Numbered from the stretch's first letter, positions 42,547 to 55,560 are shown. The stretch is 64,000 bases of DNA from Mesotaenium endlicherianum (GCA_009602735.1 WELA01010568.1:54316-118315), one strand, 5' to 3'. The notes: generated by a model from the sequence alone, not told the origin. Translations and numbers: made by a program.

Positions 42547-45500
42547 GCTGGCGTTCCAGCTGTTTGAGGGGCTGGTGCGGGGCGGCCAGCTGGAGGAGGC
42601 TGCCTACGTGGCGAAGCACATGCAGGAGTGCCAGTGCCACATCCCCCCCAAGGAGCTGAACCTGTTTGTGAGCCTGTGCATCAAGCGCAACCGCACCGAC
42701 GTGCTGCTGGGCGCCGTCAACTCGCGCAAGCATCTCAGCTCGCGTGCCCTCCAGGTGCTACGCCCGGGGGGGCTGGGGATTAGGCTTTTGTTTAGGGTAT
42801 AGGATCCCCGTCTCAGGTTTCAGGTTTAAGGGGACAGCAGATGTACTTTGGGCACGGTTGTCGTCCAGGTACATGTGCCTGCGCTGCCGCAGTTAGTGGT
42901 AAGGTTTGAGGTACAGGGCAAGTGCCGATCCTGTCGGGCGGCGTGGACGCGTGGACGCGCGCAAGCTCCTCAGCTCGCGCGCCGTCCAGGTGGCGCCTGC
43001 GCTTCAGGGGCCAGGGTCTGAGGTTTTAGGAGTCTGCAGATTCTGCTGGGGGCCACAGACGTGCGCCAGCCTTGCACATCTCCCGATCTTTGCGCTCGTT
43101 TTGCCAGGGCCGGAGTCTAAGGTATCAAGTTTTGGGATTAGGGGCCTGCGCATCACACTGGGCCACATGGGCGTGCGCAAGCGCCTCGGTTTGCGCACGC
43201 GCCTACAGGTGGGTGTGCTCGATCTGCTAGGGATCGAGGCCGCAGGGCTTCGGGCCTGGGGGCACCGGGGGTCCTGCTGGGTGGGCATGTTTGATTCCGT
43301 AAGCATCTCAGCGCCCAGCGCTTTGGAAGGGTAGGCTGTGGGTGAAGCAGGGGCTCCAGCTTCTGCCGGTCTGTTGGCCCGATATTTCCCTGCTTGCGAC
43401 CTGGCTCTGTGTGAGAGCACGCGCGCATGCGCATGCTCCAGGCGGACGATGCGGGAGAGGCTCCAGAGGCCTAGGGTGTAGGGTTGGAAGTTGAGGGGAC
43501 AAGGAGGAGGGTTGCAGGGAGGGGTTGCGCCCAGCTGCCCGACTCCGTGGCGAGCGCGAAGGGCTTCCTGCGGGAGGCGCAGCCGCGCTACGGCGCGCTG
43601 AACGAGGTGGTGTACGTGCAGATGCTCCACCTGTACGTGCAGCCAGGGGCTGGTGGACAAGGCGCGCCAGCTGGACGAGGAGATGGAGGCCCGGGGCGTG
43701 CGCTACGGGCTGCACTCGCACAAGGCGCTGCTCCACCTCAAGGTGAGCCGCCCGGCTGGCAAGCACGGGAGAAGAGAGAGGAGAGTTGAGGGGAGGAGGG
43801 AGGAGGGAGGAGAGAGGAGGGAGGAGAGAGGATGACGCGTGTGTGAGTGCTGCCACAGAGTGCATGGCACTTGCCCACCTCTGGTGCGACGAGGAGTCCT
43901 TGTCTTCTGATGTGAACGGGAGGCCCTCTCTGCACGCTTGTTCCTTCTTCCCCCCATGTGCGCATGCGCGTGCGCCTGACGCGGTGGCAGCGTGTGTGTG
44001 TGTGTGTGTGTGTTTGCACGCTCGCCACGTGTCACGCTGCCTGCAGGCGCTGATGAGGAGCTACTCGGGCCTGAGGGGGAGAGACCAGGTGATTGCGCTC
44101 AGGCGGACGGCGGCGCTGGCGCGCAACGCCGGCCGCCTCGCTGAGCTGGAGCCCGTGCTGGTGTGGGCAGAGAAGTACGCGTCGTGGGTGCATGGCTGCA
44201 CCGCCAGCCTGCTTGCCACTTGTCGCGAGACAGGGGAGCCGGCCCCCGTCGACTGGGAGGGGAAGGTGTACGAGGACTTCGCGGAGGAACAGGGAGGAGG
44301 TGGGAGAAAGGAGGGAGGCGCGGCTGGCGCTGGTGAGAGAAGAGAGGCAGCGGGAGCAGCAGCGGCAAGAGGAAGTGGGGAACGGGGAAGGAGCAAGCAT
44401 GCTGAGGAGGAGGTGGTGGAGGAGGAGGAGGATGATCGGGAGGGGGGAGGGGTGGTGGGGAGTGGCGTCGGGGGAGGGGGCTGAGGTGGCGGCACGCAGA
44501 GCAGGAGAAGGAAGCGTGAGCTTGCAAGGTGCGAAGGACAGGTGGCAGCGTCCCGTGCGCTGAGCAGCAGTGATGCAGCTGGAAGGGGAAGCGAGTCAGC
44601 CGCCCGGGAGGATACCCGCCAGGTGGAGCAACGAGCAGCTCAGGTGCAAGAGATAAGGTTTGACTCTGGCAACATAGAGGAGAAGGAGGACGAGAGGGAG
44701 GAGGAGGAGCAGGCCCAGGTGGCGGTGGCCTATGGGCTGCCCGCTGCTGGGCACGCGCCGCCGGGCGTACAGGTGTCGGCGGCAGAGGGGTTCTTGCGCT
44801 TCGAGGGGGGCGATGAGCTGGAGGATGTTCTGTTGGATGCTGACTTGACGATCGCTGACCTGGCGGTGTCTGTGCTGGACAACTTCCTGGGTGACCAGGC
44901 CTTGGTGGCCTCTGCTGCCGCCGCCGCCGCGCCCGCCTCGCTGGCAGCGACATCTGGGGATCCCCATGGCGCACCACCTGTCAAGCACGGGAAGGAGAAG
45001 GCAAAGGCCAAGGGACGTACCAAGAAGATGGCGAAGCTGCATAAGCATTGGCTAAAGAGAGGAGTCAGCGCACTTGCGGGTGCCAGGGGGGCCCCCAAGG
45101 GGGAGCAGGGAGAGCAGGAGCAGGAGCAGGAGGAGGAAGAGGAAGGGGGGGGCCGCGACGTGCTCGTCGTGCAGCGCCGAGTGGCGGCCTTGTCAGCACA
45201 GCGGGGCGGGTGCAACAGCTGGCACCCGGAGAGCGGCTGTGAAGGCCTGCGGCGGCGCCATCGGTGCCGTCAGCCAACCCGACAGCCGGGGCGATTTTGG
45301 GCAGACCGTGACGAGGACAGGTGTTAGCGCAGCGGAGCCCGCGTCCACGTCGGGCAGGGGCCACATGACGGCCGCGCCTGAGCCAGAGAGGGGAGCGGGG
45401 GGAAGCAGTTCCGGAGGAGGAGCGATGGAAAGTGGGAAAGGAAGAGATGGTGAAAGCGAGAGAGAGCAGCAAGCAGTGGGCGGCATGAATAGCCTCCGGG

Positions 45501-48500
45501 CGAGCGCGCGCGCCGCCGACGGCGGTGGGCTCTCCCTTTGGCGCGAGCCAGGGGCCCGTGCAAGAGGCGGCGCTGCCCCGGGAGGATGCCAGGGGGGATG
45601 CCAGCTGGCATGCGAGAGGACAGGTGGCGCCCCCGACATCCGCGCAGTCTAGTGCGTCGTCCTTGATGGCGCTGGCATTGGCGTCAGCGTCGGCGTCGTC
45701 ATCTGGAAGGCCGTCAGAGACCCAGCACGCAGCTGCTCTTCCTGACAGGGGTCTATCCCGTCCTCCTCCTCCTCCATCTCCAAGTACAACCCTGAGCTCT
45801 CAAGCTGAGGCTGGGGCTGCAGCTGAGGCTGAAGCTGGGGCTGGGGCTGGGGCTGAAGTGATCGATTCACAGCTAGAGTCTGGGCTAGAGGCTCACAAGG
45901 AGGAGCAGGAGCATGAGGAGCAGCAGAAGCAGGAGGATGAGCAAGGGCAGCAAGAGGAGGAGGAGGAGGAGGAGCAGGAGCAGGAGCAGGAGGGGAAGGG
46001 GGAGGAGGAGGGTGGGGAGCCGATCCCTGCTGTGAGCTTCAGTCCGAGTCCGAGTTTGAGTTTGAGTTTTGAGTTCGATTTCAAGCTTGCTCTTGAAGCG
46101 TCCGGTGCCGGGGCAGGTGCAGGGACAGGCGGAGGCAGCAGCTGCAGCAGCAGCAGCTTTGCGCTGGGAAGAGGAGGAAGAGCAGGAGGTGGAGGGTGGA
46201 GTGAGGGGGGCATCTGGAGGGGCCAAGGGAGGGGAGGCTGCTGATGTGGCAGAAGAGACCACCATGCCAGGGGCGTCAGGGAGGTCTGCGCTTGGCAGCC
46301 GCCCGCCAGGTGGCAGCGTACTGGCTGACGAGCTGGCAGAGGCGAGGACGAGCCCTCTGAGCGTGGAGGTGCAAGTGGGCACCACTTCACCTCAGCAGCT
46401 GAAGACGTATCTGGCTCTACGTTCAGACCAGATACGTCCCAACCAGGGAGGAGCATCTCGAGTCTGAGCCTGCAGCAGTGCCACATGACAAGACAGCAGA
46501 GGGACCCATATGCGTGAGACACGGCCAGGTGGCGGCTCCTGACGCGGCTGATGTGGCGATGGGAGACGCGCTAGCCTCCCAAAGTAACGGCCACGCTCAA
46601 AGTGCTGGAATCAAAAGCGGCGATGTCCATGATCACCAGCAGGACAAGGAGGAGAAGGAGCAGGAGGAAGACAAGGAGAAGGAGGAGCTGAAGGGAGAGG
46701 AGGATAAGGAAGTGGAAAAGAGGAGGAGGAGGAAAAGCAGGAGGAGGAGGAGCTAGCGCACCAGCAGCCGCCCTTCCTGAGCCACTTGAGTGCGAACGGA
46801 GCGCATGTGAACAGGGTGCAGAGCTGGAGCGCCCAGCCCTCGTCTGCTGTAGATGGGGGCAGGGCCAGATCGAGCGAGGGAGCCGGAGCTGGCGGCAGTG
46901 GCAGGCAACAAGTGGCAGTCCCTGGTGAGCACGGGGAGCTTTCTCAGCAGCAGCAGCAGCAGCGGCTCGAGGAGGAGGAGAGCGAGACAGACAGCTGGCG
47001 CTGTGAGGTCCATGCTGGTACGGCCCCCCACCCCTGACTGATGGATGACGGCTTCGTGCGCTTTGACCCCTTCACCTGTCACCCTCCCTGGAACACATGG
47101 GCGGCTTCACGTAGGTGTGGCCCTACAGCCCAACCCCCAGAGTCCAGAGCCCGTCGAGTCACTGACGTTTGCTGGGTCGTCACACCTGCTGTCATCACGC
47201 CTCGTAGCGCCACGTGGCGCCCTGCCTGCTTCCAGTCTGCCTGCTAGCACGGTCGTGTGGCATAATCGCCCTGGATCCCCCCCCCCCTCCCCCCCCCCGN
47301 CTGGGCAGGATGCTTAGCACCCCCTGCCATGCGTCGGGGTACATTGCAGTGGCCTGTCATGTGGCGGCAAGTTGCTCGCCGATGATTCTGCTTCATCCCG
47401 AACATTATCCTCCTGGCCCTTTGCAAGTAGCCTTCGTCCTTTCAGTCTTCCTCTCTGTGTCGCGATTTCCCCCCCATTAGGGTGACTCTCTTGTGTGACG
47501 TTGGGACAGGAGTCTAGATCGTGGACGGGTTTCTGCTGCATGTTTGTGTATCTTGAGATGGCACACAGATGAATGTATGTTATGTCTGAAATAATACTAG
47601 TGTTGCGTGTAGCGTGCGGTGTGTAGCATACGTACGTGATGCATGCACGCAGCACTTGAAGTGCAATACACGTGCGCTTGTACTTGCATGTGCATGTATT
47701 TGCATGCGCATGATTCAGAGAGTGTGCTGACGAGATGCATCTGCACATGAGTTTCCATATCACGCACCGAACCTGTACGGTGCATGTGTCGCTTCTGCTG
47801 TTGAGTTCCAACTTTCTGCTGATGGAACCGTGGACCCGCCTTCTGTGTCTGTCTCTGGCGCACGCGCGCCTCCTGCCGCCCGCAGGAGAAGCAGGAGAGC
47901 CCCGACGCCGCCACCTGGGCGCATGCGGTGCACTCTCTGCGCAGCCGGGGGCGCTTCCAGGACGACCAGCTGGCGTTCCATCTGATAAAGAGCACGGCCG
48001 CGGGAGCGCTCCCCGTGGACGCGTGCAACGAGGCGCTCATGGCCGCCGCCCAGCAGCAGGATTGGGTCGCTCTGGAGGCGACACTTGGCGCAACGCTGGC
48101 ATTGGGGACCAGGCCCGAAGAGGTGAGCAGAGTGGGGAAAGGGGGAGGGAGCCGGGGCCCGGGAGGGAGGGGGGGGGATCCACATGTTACTGCTACAGAG
48201 CTTATTATGGTTGTATTAAGGTGTATGCATACCTTATTATTATGCTTGCATTCTATGTGTATCTATACTATGTTATATATGTTTGGAACTATACACGTGT
48301 GATTTGCGCCTGCATCGTGCGCTGCTTGCCGTAAATCATTGGTGATTAGAGGCTGTCTCTTTGGCGTGTTACAGAGGGGGGCACAGCACACGCATGCGCA
48401 GGCACCCGCAGGCATGCATAGGGGCACACGCACACACGCACGAAGGTGTGTGTCGCCCTGCTTGAGAATTTACGGCGCAGCTGTCTGGCCCCGGGACTCC

Positions 48501-49618
48501 CATTTGTGCATGCTTATGCTGCAAGAGCCCCAGCTTCCGGTGATCCTTTTCCCTTCACCTTAGCAGCGACTGACGCCTCTCCCTTCCGCTCTCTCTCTCT
48601 CGGCCCCCTTGTTGGCTCCGGTTCTTCCCTTTGGGGTGTGCTTGCAGAACACTGTGTAGGTGCTGATCGCGCATGCCTGCGGGGAGGGCAAGCCCTACCC
48701 CAGCCCGGCCACCGTGTTGCAACACCTGGCAGCCTCGGGGGGCCTCGCCCACGTGGCGCTGCTGGATTGGACGCCCGAGATCTGCTGCCAGCCACCGCTC
48801 TCGACCGCCCACCTGGCGTTTGCGCTCACGCTGGCAGATGTGTTGCAGGAGGAGGGCGAGGAGCCCAGCGCCGACACCTGTGCGGCGCTCGCGCAGGGCC
48901 ACTTTGCGGCGCATGCGCACGAGCTCATCGCGCGCATGGGACGGCAGCGGTGGGGCAACGCGCAGTTTGGGTTCGCCGCGCTCATTGCTGCCCACGCCTA
49001 CAGCGGCCAGCTCCGGGAGGTGGGCACATTCGGCGCATTCAATTTTGCACATGCAGTTCAATTAGCACGTTCAATTTGTTCAGGACATTTTATTTGTTAT
49101 GGCGTGTCCAATTAGTTGGGCGTATTTGTTGATCATTTCGTGCAATTGTTAGGTTGTTGCCCATGCGGCCCGTGTTGTGGTCTGCAGGTGTCAAGTGTGT
49201 ATGCGCCACCTGGCAGGTAGGAATCGAGTGCTTGTGCTTTCACCTCGAAGGAAGCAAACGCGTGAGCGAGTGCATTGTGTCGATGTGTGTGGTGCAGGCT
49301 CGGGCTCTCCTCATGAAGATGAGGGGCGCCGGCCTGCAGCCAAGTGGCAGCACGTACTCAGCTCTCATCCTGGCTGCGGCTGGCGATGAGAGCCTGGAGG
49401 ACCTGACAGCTGTCCTGGAAGAGGCGGTGGAGGATGACGTGGCGCTGGAGGAGGAGGCCTACGAGGCGGCACTTGGCGCTCATGTGGAGAGCAACAAGCT
49501 CATCAAGGTATGTGTATGTGTGCATGTGCCTGTGTATGTGTGTGCGCGCGCGCATATGTGTGCCTGTGTCACTCGCTTTGTGTCTATATCTTGGTCCCTC
49601 TCTCTGCTTGTGTGTGTG

Positions 49619-49649
<31 letters not shown>

Positions 49650-51309
49650 CATGCATGCGCGTGTGGTAGCTCGGGCGCATCATTGTACACTCTTTACAGT
49701 ACTTTCGCCGCCTGAAACTACATTGATGTTGACCATGATGTGGCTGCGGAAGTCGCCCTGGGGATAGCCTGCCGCTGCTCCTACCTGTTTGGGGCTCTGC
49801 TGCCCCGTCCGTTACCTGCAGGGGCTGGCCTCTCGCAGATGCTCGTGTGTTGGCACTTTCTATCTTTGAAATTCACGGGCCACTTTGCAACCCATCTTCA
49901 GGCCTGGCTTTTGCTTTGGCCAACCTTTCAAGATATCTTCCAGCCATGTGGCGATCCATGCTTTCGTTCCTTCTCCCTCCCTTCCTTACCAGACTTGACG
50001 CAGACCTTGACACCCTCCCTCTCTCTCTTTCTCTCTCTTGTTTATGACGTCGGTGACGGGCAGGCTGTGTCGCTGATCCGGAGGATGCTGGGGGCGCTGC
50101 CCAACACGCGGGTGTTGGGCGACGTCATCCTGGAGCTTTTGGTGGGCCTCCGGAAGGAGAGCATGTGGCGCCCGGCTATGGACGTGTTCATGCACGTGCG
50201 CGACGCTGGCCTCCTGCGCACACCCGTGAGACCAAAGCCCTTGCCCCCTTTCCTTTCCTTTCCTTTCCCTCTCTTCTCTTGCCCTTCCTGCACTCAGCTC
50301 CCAACCTTCTTTCTCTAGGCTTTTCTCCAAAAAGTGACTTTCTGGCTCTTTTCTGGACGTCCACCTGAGGGCCTCGTCAAACGAGTTGTTGCTTGGAATT
50401 GGCACTGCTTGGACTCCGTACCGCTGACCAGGGCTTCCAGCCAGGGCCCCTTGCCGCGCCGCCATAATGCTGCAGCAGCGGGAGGCAGTTTAGAAGCCCG
50501 AGTTGGTCATAGCTTCCAGCGCCGCGCTTTTATCGCCATGACCCTACGCGCTTGAGCCAGCCCTGACATTTGACCCCTGATTGGAAAATTTGTTGTGCTA
50601 GTTTTGCCACTGAGAACCGGCCCTGTGACTGAGAACCGGCCTCTCCTACCCTGGCAAGCACTACCCTGCAGGCGCATGCAGGGGTGTACGAGGGGCGCCT
50701 GTCTCAGCCTTCCCGTTGCCACTCTTTTTCTTTCGCTTGCCAGGCAGCCAGTGAAGCGGGTTGGATGTGCTCGTGTCGGTACTCCCCTCGCCTCCTGTGC
50801 TCGCGTATGGGTGGGTCTTGGTGTGCGGTATGCAAAATTGGCAGGAGGGCTGCGGGCTGCTGGTGAGCCTCCTCATGTGGTGCCAGAAGTCGGAGCTGGT
50901 TATCCAGGTGTACGGCGACATGCTGCTCAACAAGGTGGAGGCCGACGCGCGCCTCCTCAAGATGGTGCGCTCGGCGTACGAGAGGCTTGGCGTGAACGAC
51001 AAGGTGCGCAACGTCGACCGCGTGCTGAGCTGGCGGGCGGCAGGGGGCGGCGCTTGTGGAAATTGGAGGGCAAAAGCGTCGTCCCTGTACGAGCAGCGGT
51101 CGCGGGCTCTACGGTTCCGACGAGCGCTGTCGTGGCGGCGGCCCACGGCGGATCTGGACTATCAGGTGGTGTCGGCGGATGATCTCATTGACTTTGCGAA
51201 AGGCGTCCCGCAGAAGCAGGTAGACCAAAGGGCGTTCGCCTTTGATAGGTTCGAGAAGAAGCTTCAGAGTATTGGGAGGGACGACAGCAGCCGAGGGCGC
51301 GCTGGGTAG
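42547..51309 (+). CDS. Pentatricopeptide repeat (PPR) protein, 5' end missing
   Basis: Exons I can support: 42547-42754, 43535-43742, 44047-about 44295, 47886-48122, 48660-49019, 49298-49507, 50064-50225, 50845-51309, all with GT-AG borders and mostly phase 0. Helical repeat segments include FEGLVRGGQLEEAAYVAKHM, EMEARGVRYGLHSHKALLHL, LMKMRGAGLQPSGSTYSALI and AMDVFMHVRDAGLL, typical of P-class PPR proteins, which bind organelle RNA. No targeting peptide can be checked because the start is missing. In exon 2 a run of four G near 43650 puts the second half one base out of frame; three G would restore it. Between exons 3 and 4 lie 3.5 kb of acidic low-complexity sequence (see next entry). Confidence 0.78.
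44296..47885 (+). other. Low-complexity acidic segment inside the PPR gene
   Basis: Open, Glu/Gln/Gly/Ala-rich stretches follow each other on the plus strand in changing frames (44047-45327 with one TGA at 44482, 45074-45652, 45525-46244, 46069-46467, 46478-46756, 46786-47037). One stretch (44800-44900) has non-repetitive sequence (LEDVLLDADLTIADLAVSVL). Either several exons with short introns and indels, or an expanded intron. I cannot decide. From about 47040 to 47885 it appears intronic; a single-N join lies near 47300. Confidence 0.5.
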
Positions 51310-52573
51310 AGGTTAATAAATGGAACGTTGGTGGCCCATGGGTGATGCTGTTAAACATGGGCTTCTGTTTAAATTGTCTTCAGATGGTGTTACGGGACAA
51401 AGTTGCGTATGTTATTGCGATGTTTGCAAGGTTCTCCAAGAGAAGCACACTCTATGTGTTCGTCCAAGGGGAGTGTAAGTTATTAATCTTGACGCAATCA
51501 TTGATGTCCACGTGCTACGCAGTTGGTGTACGCCTTGCATACATAGAGATGGTGGGCAAGCTTGAACAACGAAATGCGTGTAGAGGTGATTGCGCTTATG
51601 TTTATGTAGTGTTTCTGTTTTGTGATGCCCTGTGAGGTGAGTAATGTGAAGACATTCACTGCATTGCAGTTCTTGCATAATGATTTTATACTGATGGTTT
51701 GCGAGAAGGAAAGTCGTGAACCAAAGTTTGAAGAGTACATCATGTTGCTTTAATTGGCTGTTGGCTTCTTTTTGTGTAGATAGTGTTATGTTGGAGATAA
51801 AACTGCAAAAAATGTTGGCAAAAAAACACCGGCCGTCAATATTCATATTCAAAGAGGACTTAGGATCACAAGGGTCCAAAGTAAACAAGTTGATGTGCTT
51901 GTGATTGGTTGAGAATTTTCGCATGCAGGTTATGACAAGCTTTTATACTCGTGAACCTCGTGCACACGAAATAATTGTAAGTTGTCGGCAGATGTCATAG
52001 TTGCCCCTGACGAGTTTCAAAAGTCGCGTTTGCACTTTAGTCCAATAGTGGCCAAAAGGGGATGGACGCTATGCGACTTTTAAAGACTGATGGCAAACCA
52101 AATAGGTTGAGGCAAACAAGCCATGCCTCATTACTTGTTTACACCTCAAGTTTTGAACGACCTTGGAATGCCTTTCCACTTCAAATATTTCCTTGCCATC
52201 TGGAGTGTGTCAATTTGTCCCACAAAGGACAGAGTAACATGTTACCAAGCACGTGTTTGTGGATAGGCGTCGAATTAAACTCTAACCTGACTCTATTATC
52301 GAGCAAGGCTTCTCCGCTATCTCCACCCTGGTGTTCCATGTCATCAGCTTGTCGTTAAACTCCTCCCAAAGTGAACAAATGTTGCTGGCCTTGCTTATTG
52401 CGCCTGCGGTTTGCATGGAATGTTGACTTTGGAGTACAACAATACATAAATGATGATCTTGAAGACATTGTTTGGGCCCGCCGCGACTTTCCATAGCCAG
52501 AAGATCATCGGCGTACCTTGACTTCTTTGAAATGCGTGCAACGTGACGGATAGTGGGAGATACTTTTTGACCA
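51310..52573. other. Intergenic, no gene seen
   Basis: Downstream of the PPR stop. AT-rich, short ORFs only. It ends where the element B LTR-like sequence starts. Confidence 0.65.
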
Positions 52574-53036
52574 TGTCATGATCTACTGAGTCAAGTTTGA
52601 TGCACAAAATCAAGCTACAAGTTTGTAAAGGTTCAACCTACAACACCATTTTGCATTTGAGTTTATGCATCCAAAAGTTGACCTTTTCTATAGGCATTAA
52701 AGTATAGTGCATTGGCTCACCTTTCGAATGCGACCAATTTCGCGTCATTCGCATAGACATTGAAGAAGACATTTGCATTTTAGTGAACGCCACCAATTGG
52801 CCCCTAGCGCGGCCTAGAGACTCAAGCCAGGCTGGCATAGACACTATAGTCCAGAGTTTTGTAAGTTGTGACTCTGTGAAAGTTGAGCAAAAGCCGTGAA
52901 GGGCAATTTTCTCTGATACTTGGTGTTGCTTGTGACCTGCTTAGACTGCAAACTAGGATATGTTCACTTGTGTACCCTTCAACTTAGGCAAAAGTCCATT
53001 TGGAAGTAAGACGCTTCTATCCTGCTTCTGAGAACT
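52574..53036 (+). repeat. Element B 5' LTR and leader
   Basis: Starts TGTCATGATC, matching the element A 3' LTR start (minus strand from 6479). The later part (52850-53030) matches the element A leader at 17650-17850. The LTR/leader border and primer site were not found. Confidence 0.6.
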
Positions 53037-54581
53037 CACTTTTGAAGAATTTGATGAGATCTATTGGACGAATTTATTTGAAAAGATCCAAAAGGATGCC
53101 TCATACGCGCAGTCTGTTGCATTCATAAGCTTGGTTTAGTATTTGACCGAGGATGCCTTACTACTCTACCGTCGATTTTGAAAGGATGAGAACCTTATCT
53201 AGGAATGGGCGTTTGGAGAGCAAAAAAAGGCTAAGGATTTGAAAATTCAGAAAGAGGCTACAAAAGCCAAATTGACCGCTTTGTCTTTAGGAAGAACAAT
53301 GCCTAGTGCGCCTATCAAAGGCATAGGCATATGTGCACTAACACGAGAATTGATCGAAGCTCTGCAGCAGTTAAATGATGGCCAGCGAAGGGCCGGTGCT
53401 GAGGCAAGATTCGTTTGGGAACTACGGAGAGTGTTTGTAGAGTTGTCCAACAAGATTGCGAATGCTCAAGAGCAGACACGCAGAATGCCAGTGGGTAGTC
53501 AGAATACTGAAAGTGCCAACCCTAAAGCCAGTCATGCGAAAGCAATGGCCGCAGAAGGGACATGGAATTTGGGGATGATCAGCTTGACCCTCAGCATTGT
53601 CTTTGTTGTTTCTTCAAGTTGCTGGAAGTACGCTTTGCAGAAGATCGCAATTTTACAGTGCACCCTAGTTATGGAATACTTGCGTATCGATCCAAGAGCA
53701 TCAGATTATACCACGTATTTCCACGTATTTTGAAGATACCAAAAAACGCGCCCAAAAAACTTGAAAAGAATTTTTAACGAGTATAAAATGTCAATATCAT
53801 TTCTTTTCTTTTAGCACTTTATGCTTGTAGCAGATTGATACCTCTACCATTCGCAACCAAATGCGCTCAAATTTTTGAAGTATTGTGGAAGTTATGAAGC
53901 TTTTTTTCTTTTTTTTAACATCTTGGAAAATAGAAGTACTCGCGTATTTTCATGTTTTACACGTATAACTCTAATACGTATTCCTATTCCATAACTAGGA
54001 AGTGCACCGTTATGTGTATTTTGTTCGTCGAAACGACAAAACGGTAATGGAGGTCAAGTCTAGATTAGAAGACAACAAGAAGCTATGAGCCCACAATTGT
54101 GGCTAACATATTTGAACTGTACTTGGGCAAGGAGACAGATTGAGAAGTCAGGCCACACTTGTCTGCGAAGCATGGAATTGATAAGACCATCGACGAGGCT
54201 ACTCAAACAGCATGCAATGTCGAAGAAGGTAAGGTATGGTACAAGGAGGCTTCCAGGACGCTTGTGACTTCTGATGGAAGGGAGGAATCCTATTCGTCTA
54301 AGGCTACTAGCTCTATTTTCCAGTATAAGGAGAGGAGCAAGTCCCCTAACACGTTTCCTAAGCACGCCAACGTTGCCGAAACAGCAGATGGATGTTGGAA
54401 TTGTGAGAAATCAGGACATCAGAAGAGAGATTGTCCTTATCCCGATGTTAAGCATTTGTCTGCTAGCAAGGCACACATATGTGCACATTGCCGCAAGAAA
54501 GGACACTCAGAAGATTGGTGGTCAAAGAATCCAAATTTGAAGCCTCCATGGGCTAACATTGCCATGCAAGAGGCGGATTAG
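53037..54581 (+). pseudogene. Element B Gag remnant
   Basis: The segment from FEEFDEIYW to 53655 aligns with element A Gag, including GDDQLDPQHCLCCFFKLLE where A has a stop. After the MITE it resumes at 54008. The first zinc knuckle, CWNCEKSGHQKRDC, is complete; the second has lost its last Cys (CAHCRKKGHSEDWW). Confidence 0.75.
53664..53999. mobile_element. MITE, 336 bp, hAT-like by 8-bp target duplication
   Basis: Terminal inverted repeats CCTAGTTATGGAATA (perfect 15 bases, then imperfect). Flanking 8-base repeats are CAGTGCAC (53656-53663) and AAGTGCAC (54000-54007), one mismatch. Element A, which lacks the insertion, reads straight through this point (AAGATGCACCG on its coding strand). 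No ORF inside. Superfamily is inferred only from duplication length. Confidence 0.85.
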
Positions 54582-54853
54582 GGTAAAAAGAAAGAGAAGA
54601 TAAGTAATGGTTGCCGAAAAGGTAATCAGAAGTATAAGGCCATGAGCGCAGAGTTTGTTGAAGTGAAAGCTCAATCTGCAAAGCTAAACGCGCCAAATGT
54701 TTATTATGATGCAGATGTTGCAGAGAAACTCGTCTGCAAAGGCGCGAAGGCAGTACTTGAGAAGGCAACGGCCGTAGCTGCCAGTGAGCGGGCAGATCAT
54801 GATTATCTAATCCCAAGAAATGCTGGAAGCTCCCTCATACCTATTGGATTACC

Positions 54854-55560
54854 TTGGACGAGGATGAGATTGCCCAGCTGCGCCAAACCAAGCCATGTAC
54901 ACGCAAGCCGTTCAGCTTTTTGCAAGAAAAGCTGAGAGCACTAATGGAAAATTTGTTCCAGCATGTCATAATATTTCCACTCAATGATGTGGGTCTTACT
55001 TTCCCATTCACGATTGAAAAAGCTAAAACACAGCTACACGTACTTGATGAGGGTGCGAACGGGGCCTCATTGCCAACCAATTTTAGCACTATAAAAGTGC
55101 ACAATAAGGATGGTGCTATGAAGTTCAACAATTGGACTGTTCCCAACATGCAGCTGGATACAAGAGCACAGCTAGTCATCCTAGGTAAAAGAGCTGTGAA
55201 AGCTCTGGGATTGATAGAGAGGGATCTGAAGGAGAGCCCTTATCAGTTGATGGCTGCATCGGGGCAGGTTACTAGGTCTTGCGATCTTACCCGTAATCTT
55301 TTCAGAATCACGAAGACTTCATGAAAGCTTGAGGAGGCGTCGATACTCATAGAGGCAAAGAATTATGACATCTTGTGGGGACAAAAGCTTTGATTCTTCT
55401 GGGTATAGTTATCGATGTGGGGAAGCAGAATATGACTTATCATCAAACAGATAAGCAGCCAACAATAGAAATTCCTGTGAAGATGGTGTGCAGCAGCGAA
55501 GCAGTCCTTAAGATAGTGGATTATTTTGTCTTAACACCTCATTCAAGGTGTCTAATGTGA
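54854..55560 (+). pseudogene. Element B protease remnant
   Basis: Aligns with the element A protease, but the catalytic triad reads DTRA in place of DTGA (LDTRAQLVILGKRAVKAL). The frame breaks at 55324; the second part (55375-55560) matches GTEALISLDMVIDLRKQN of A. It is catalytically dead by the known role of the Gly in the Asp-Thr/Ser-Gly motif. Confidence 0.75.

Noticed and set aside
44032-46522. Long minus-strand ORFs rich in Pro, Ser and Leu
   Set aside because: They are shadows of the Glu/Gly-rich plus-strand segment, and no conserved motif appears in them.
49610-49660. Long GT run near a PPR splice donor as a special element
   Set aside because: An ordinary GT microsatellite in an intron. 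A similar one occurs at about 43998-44012.
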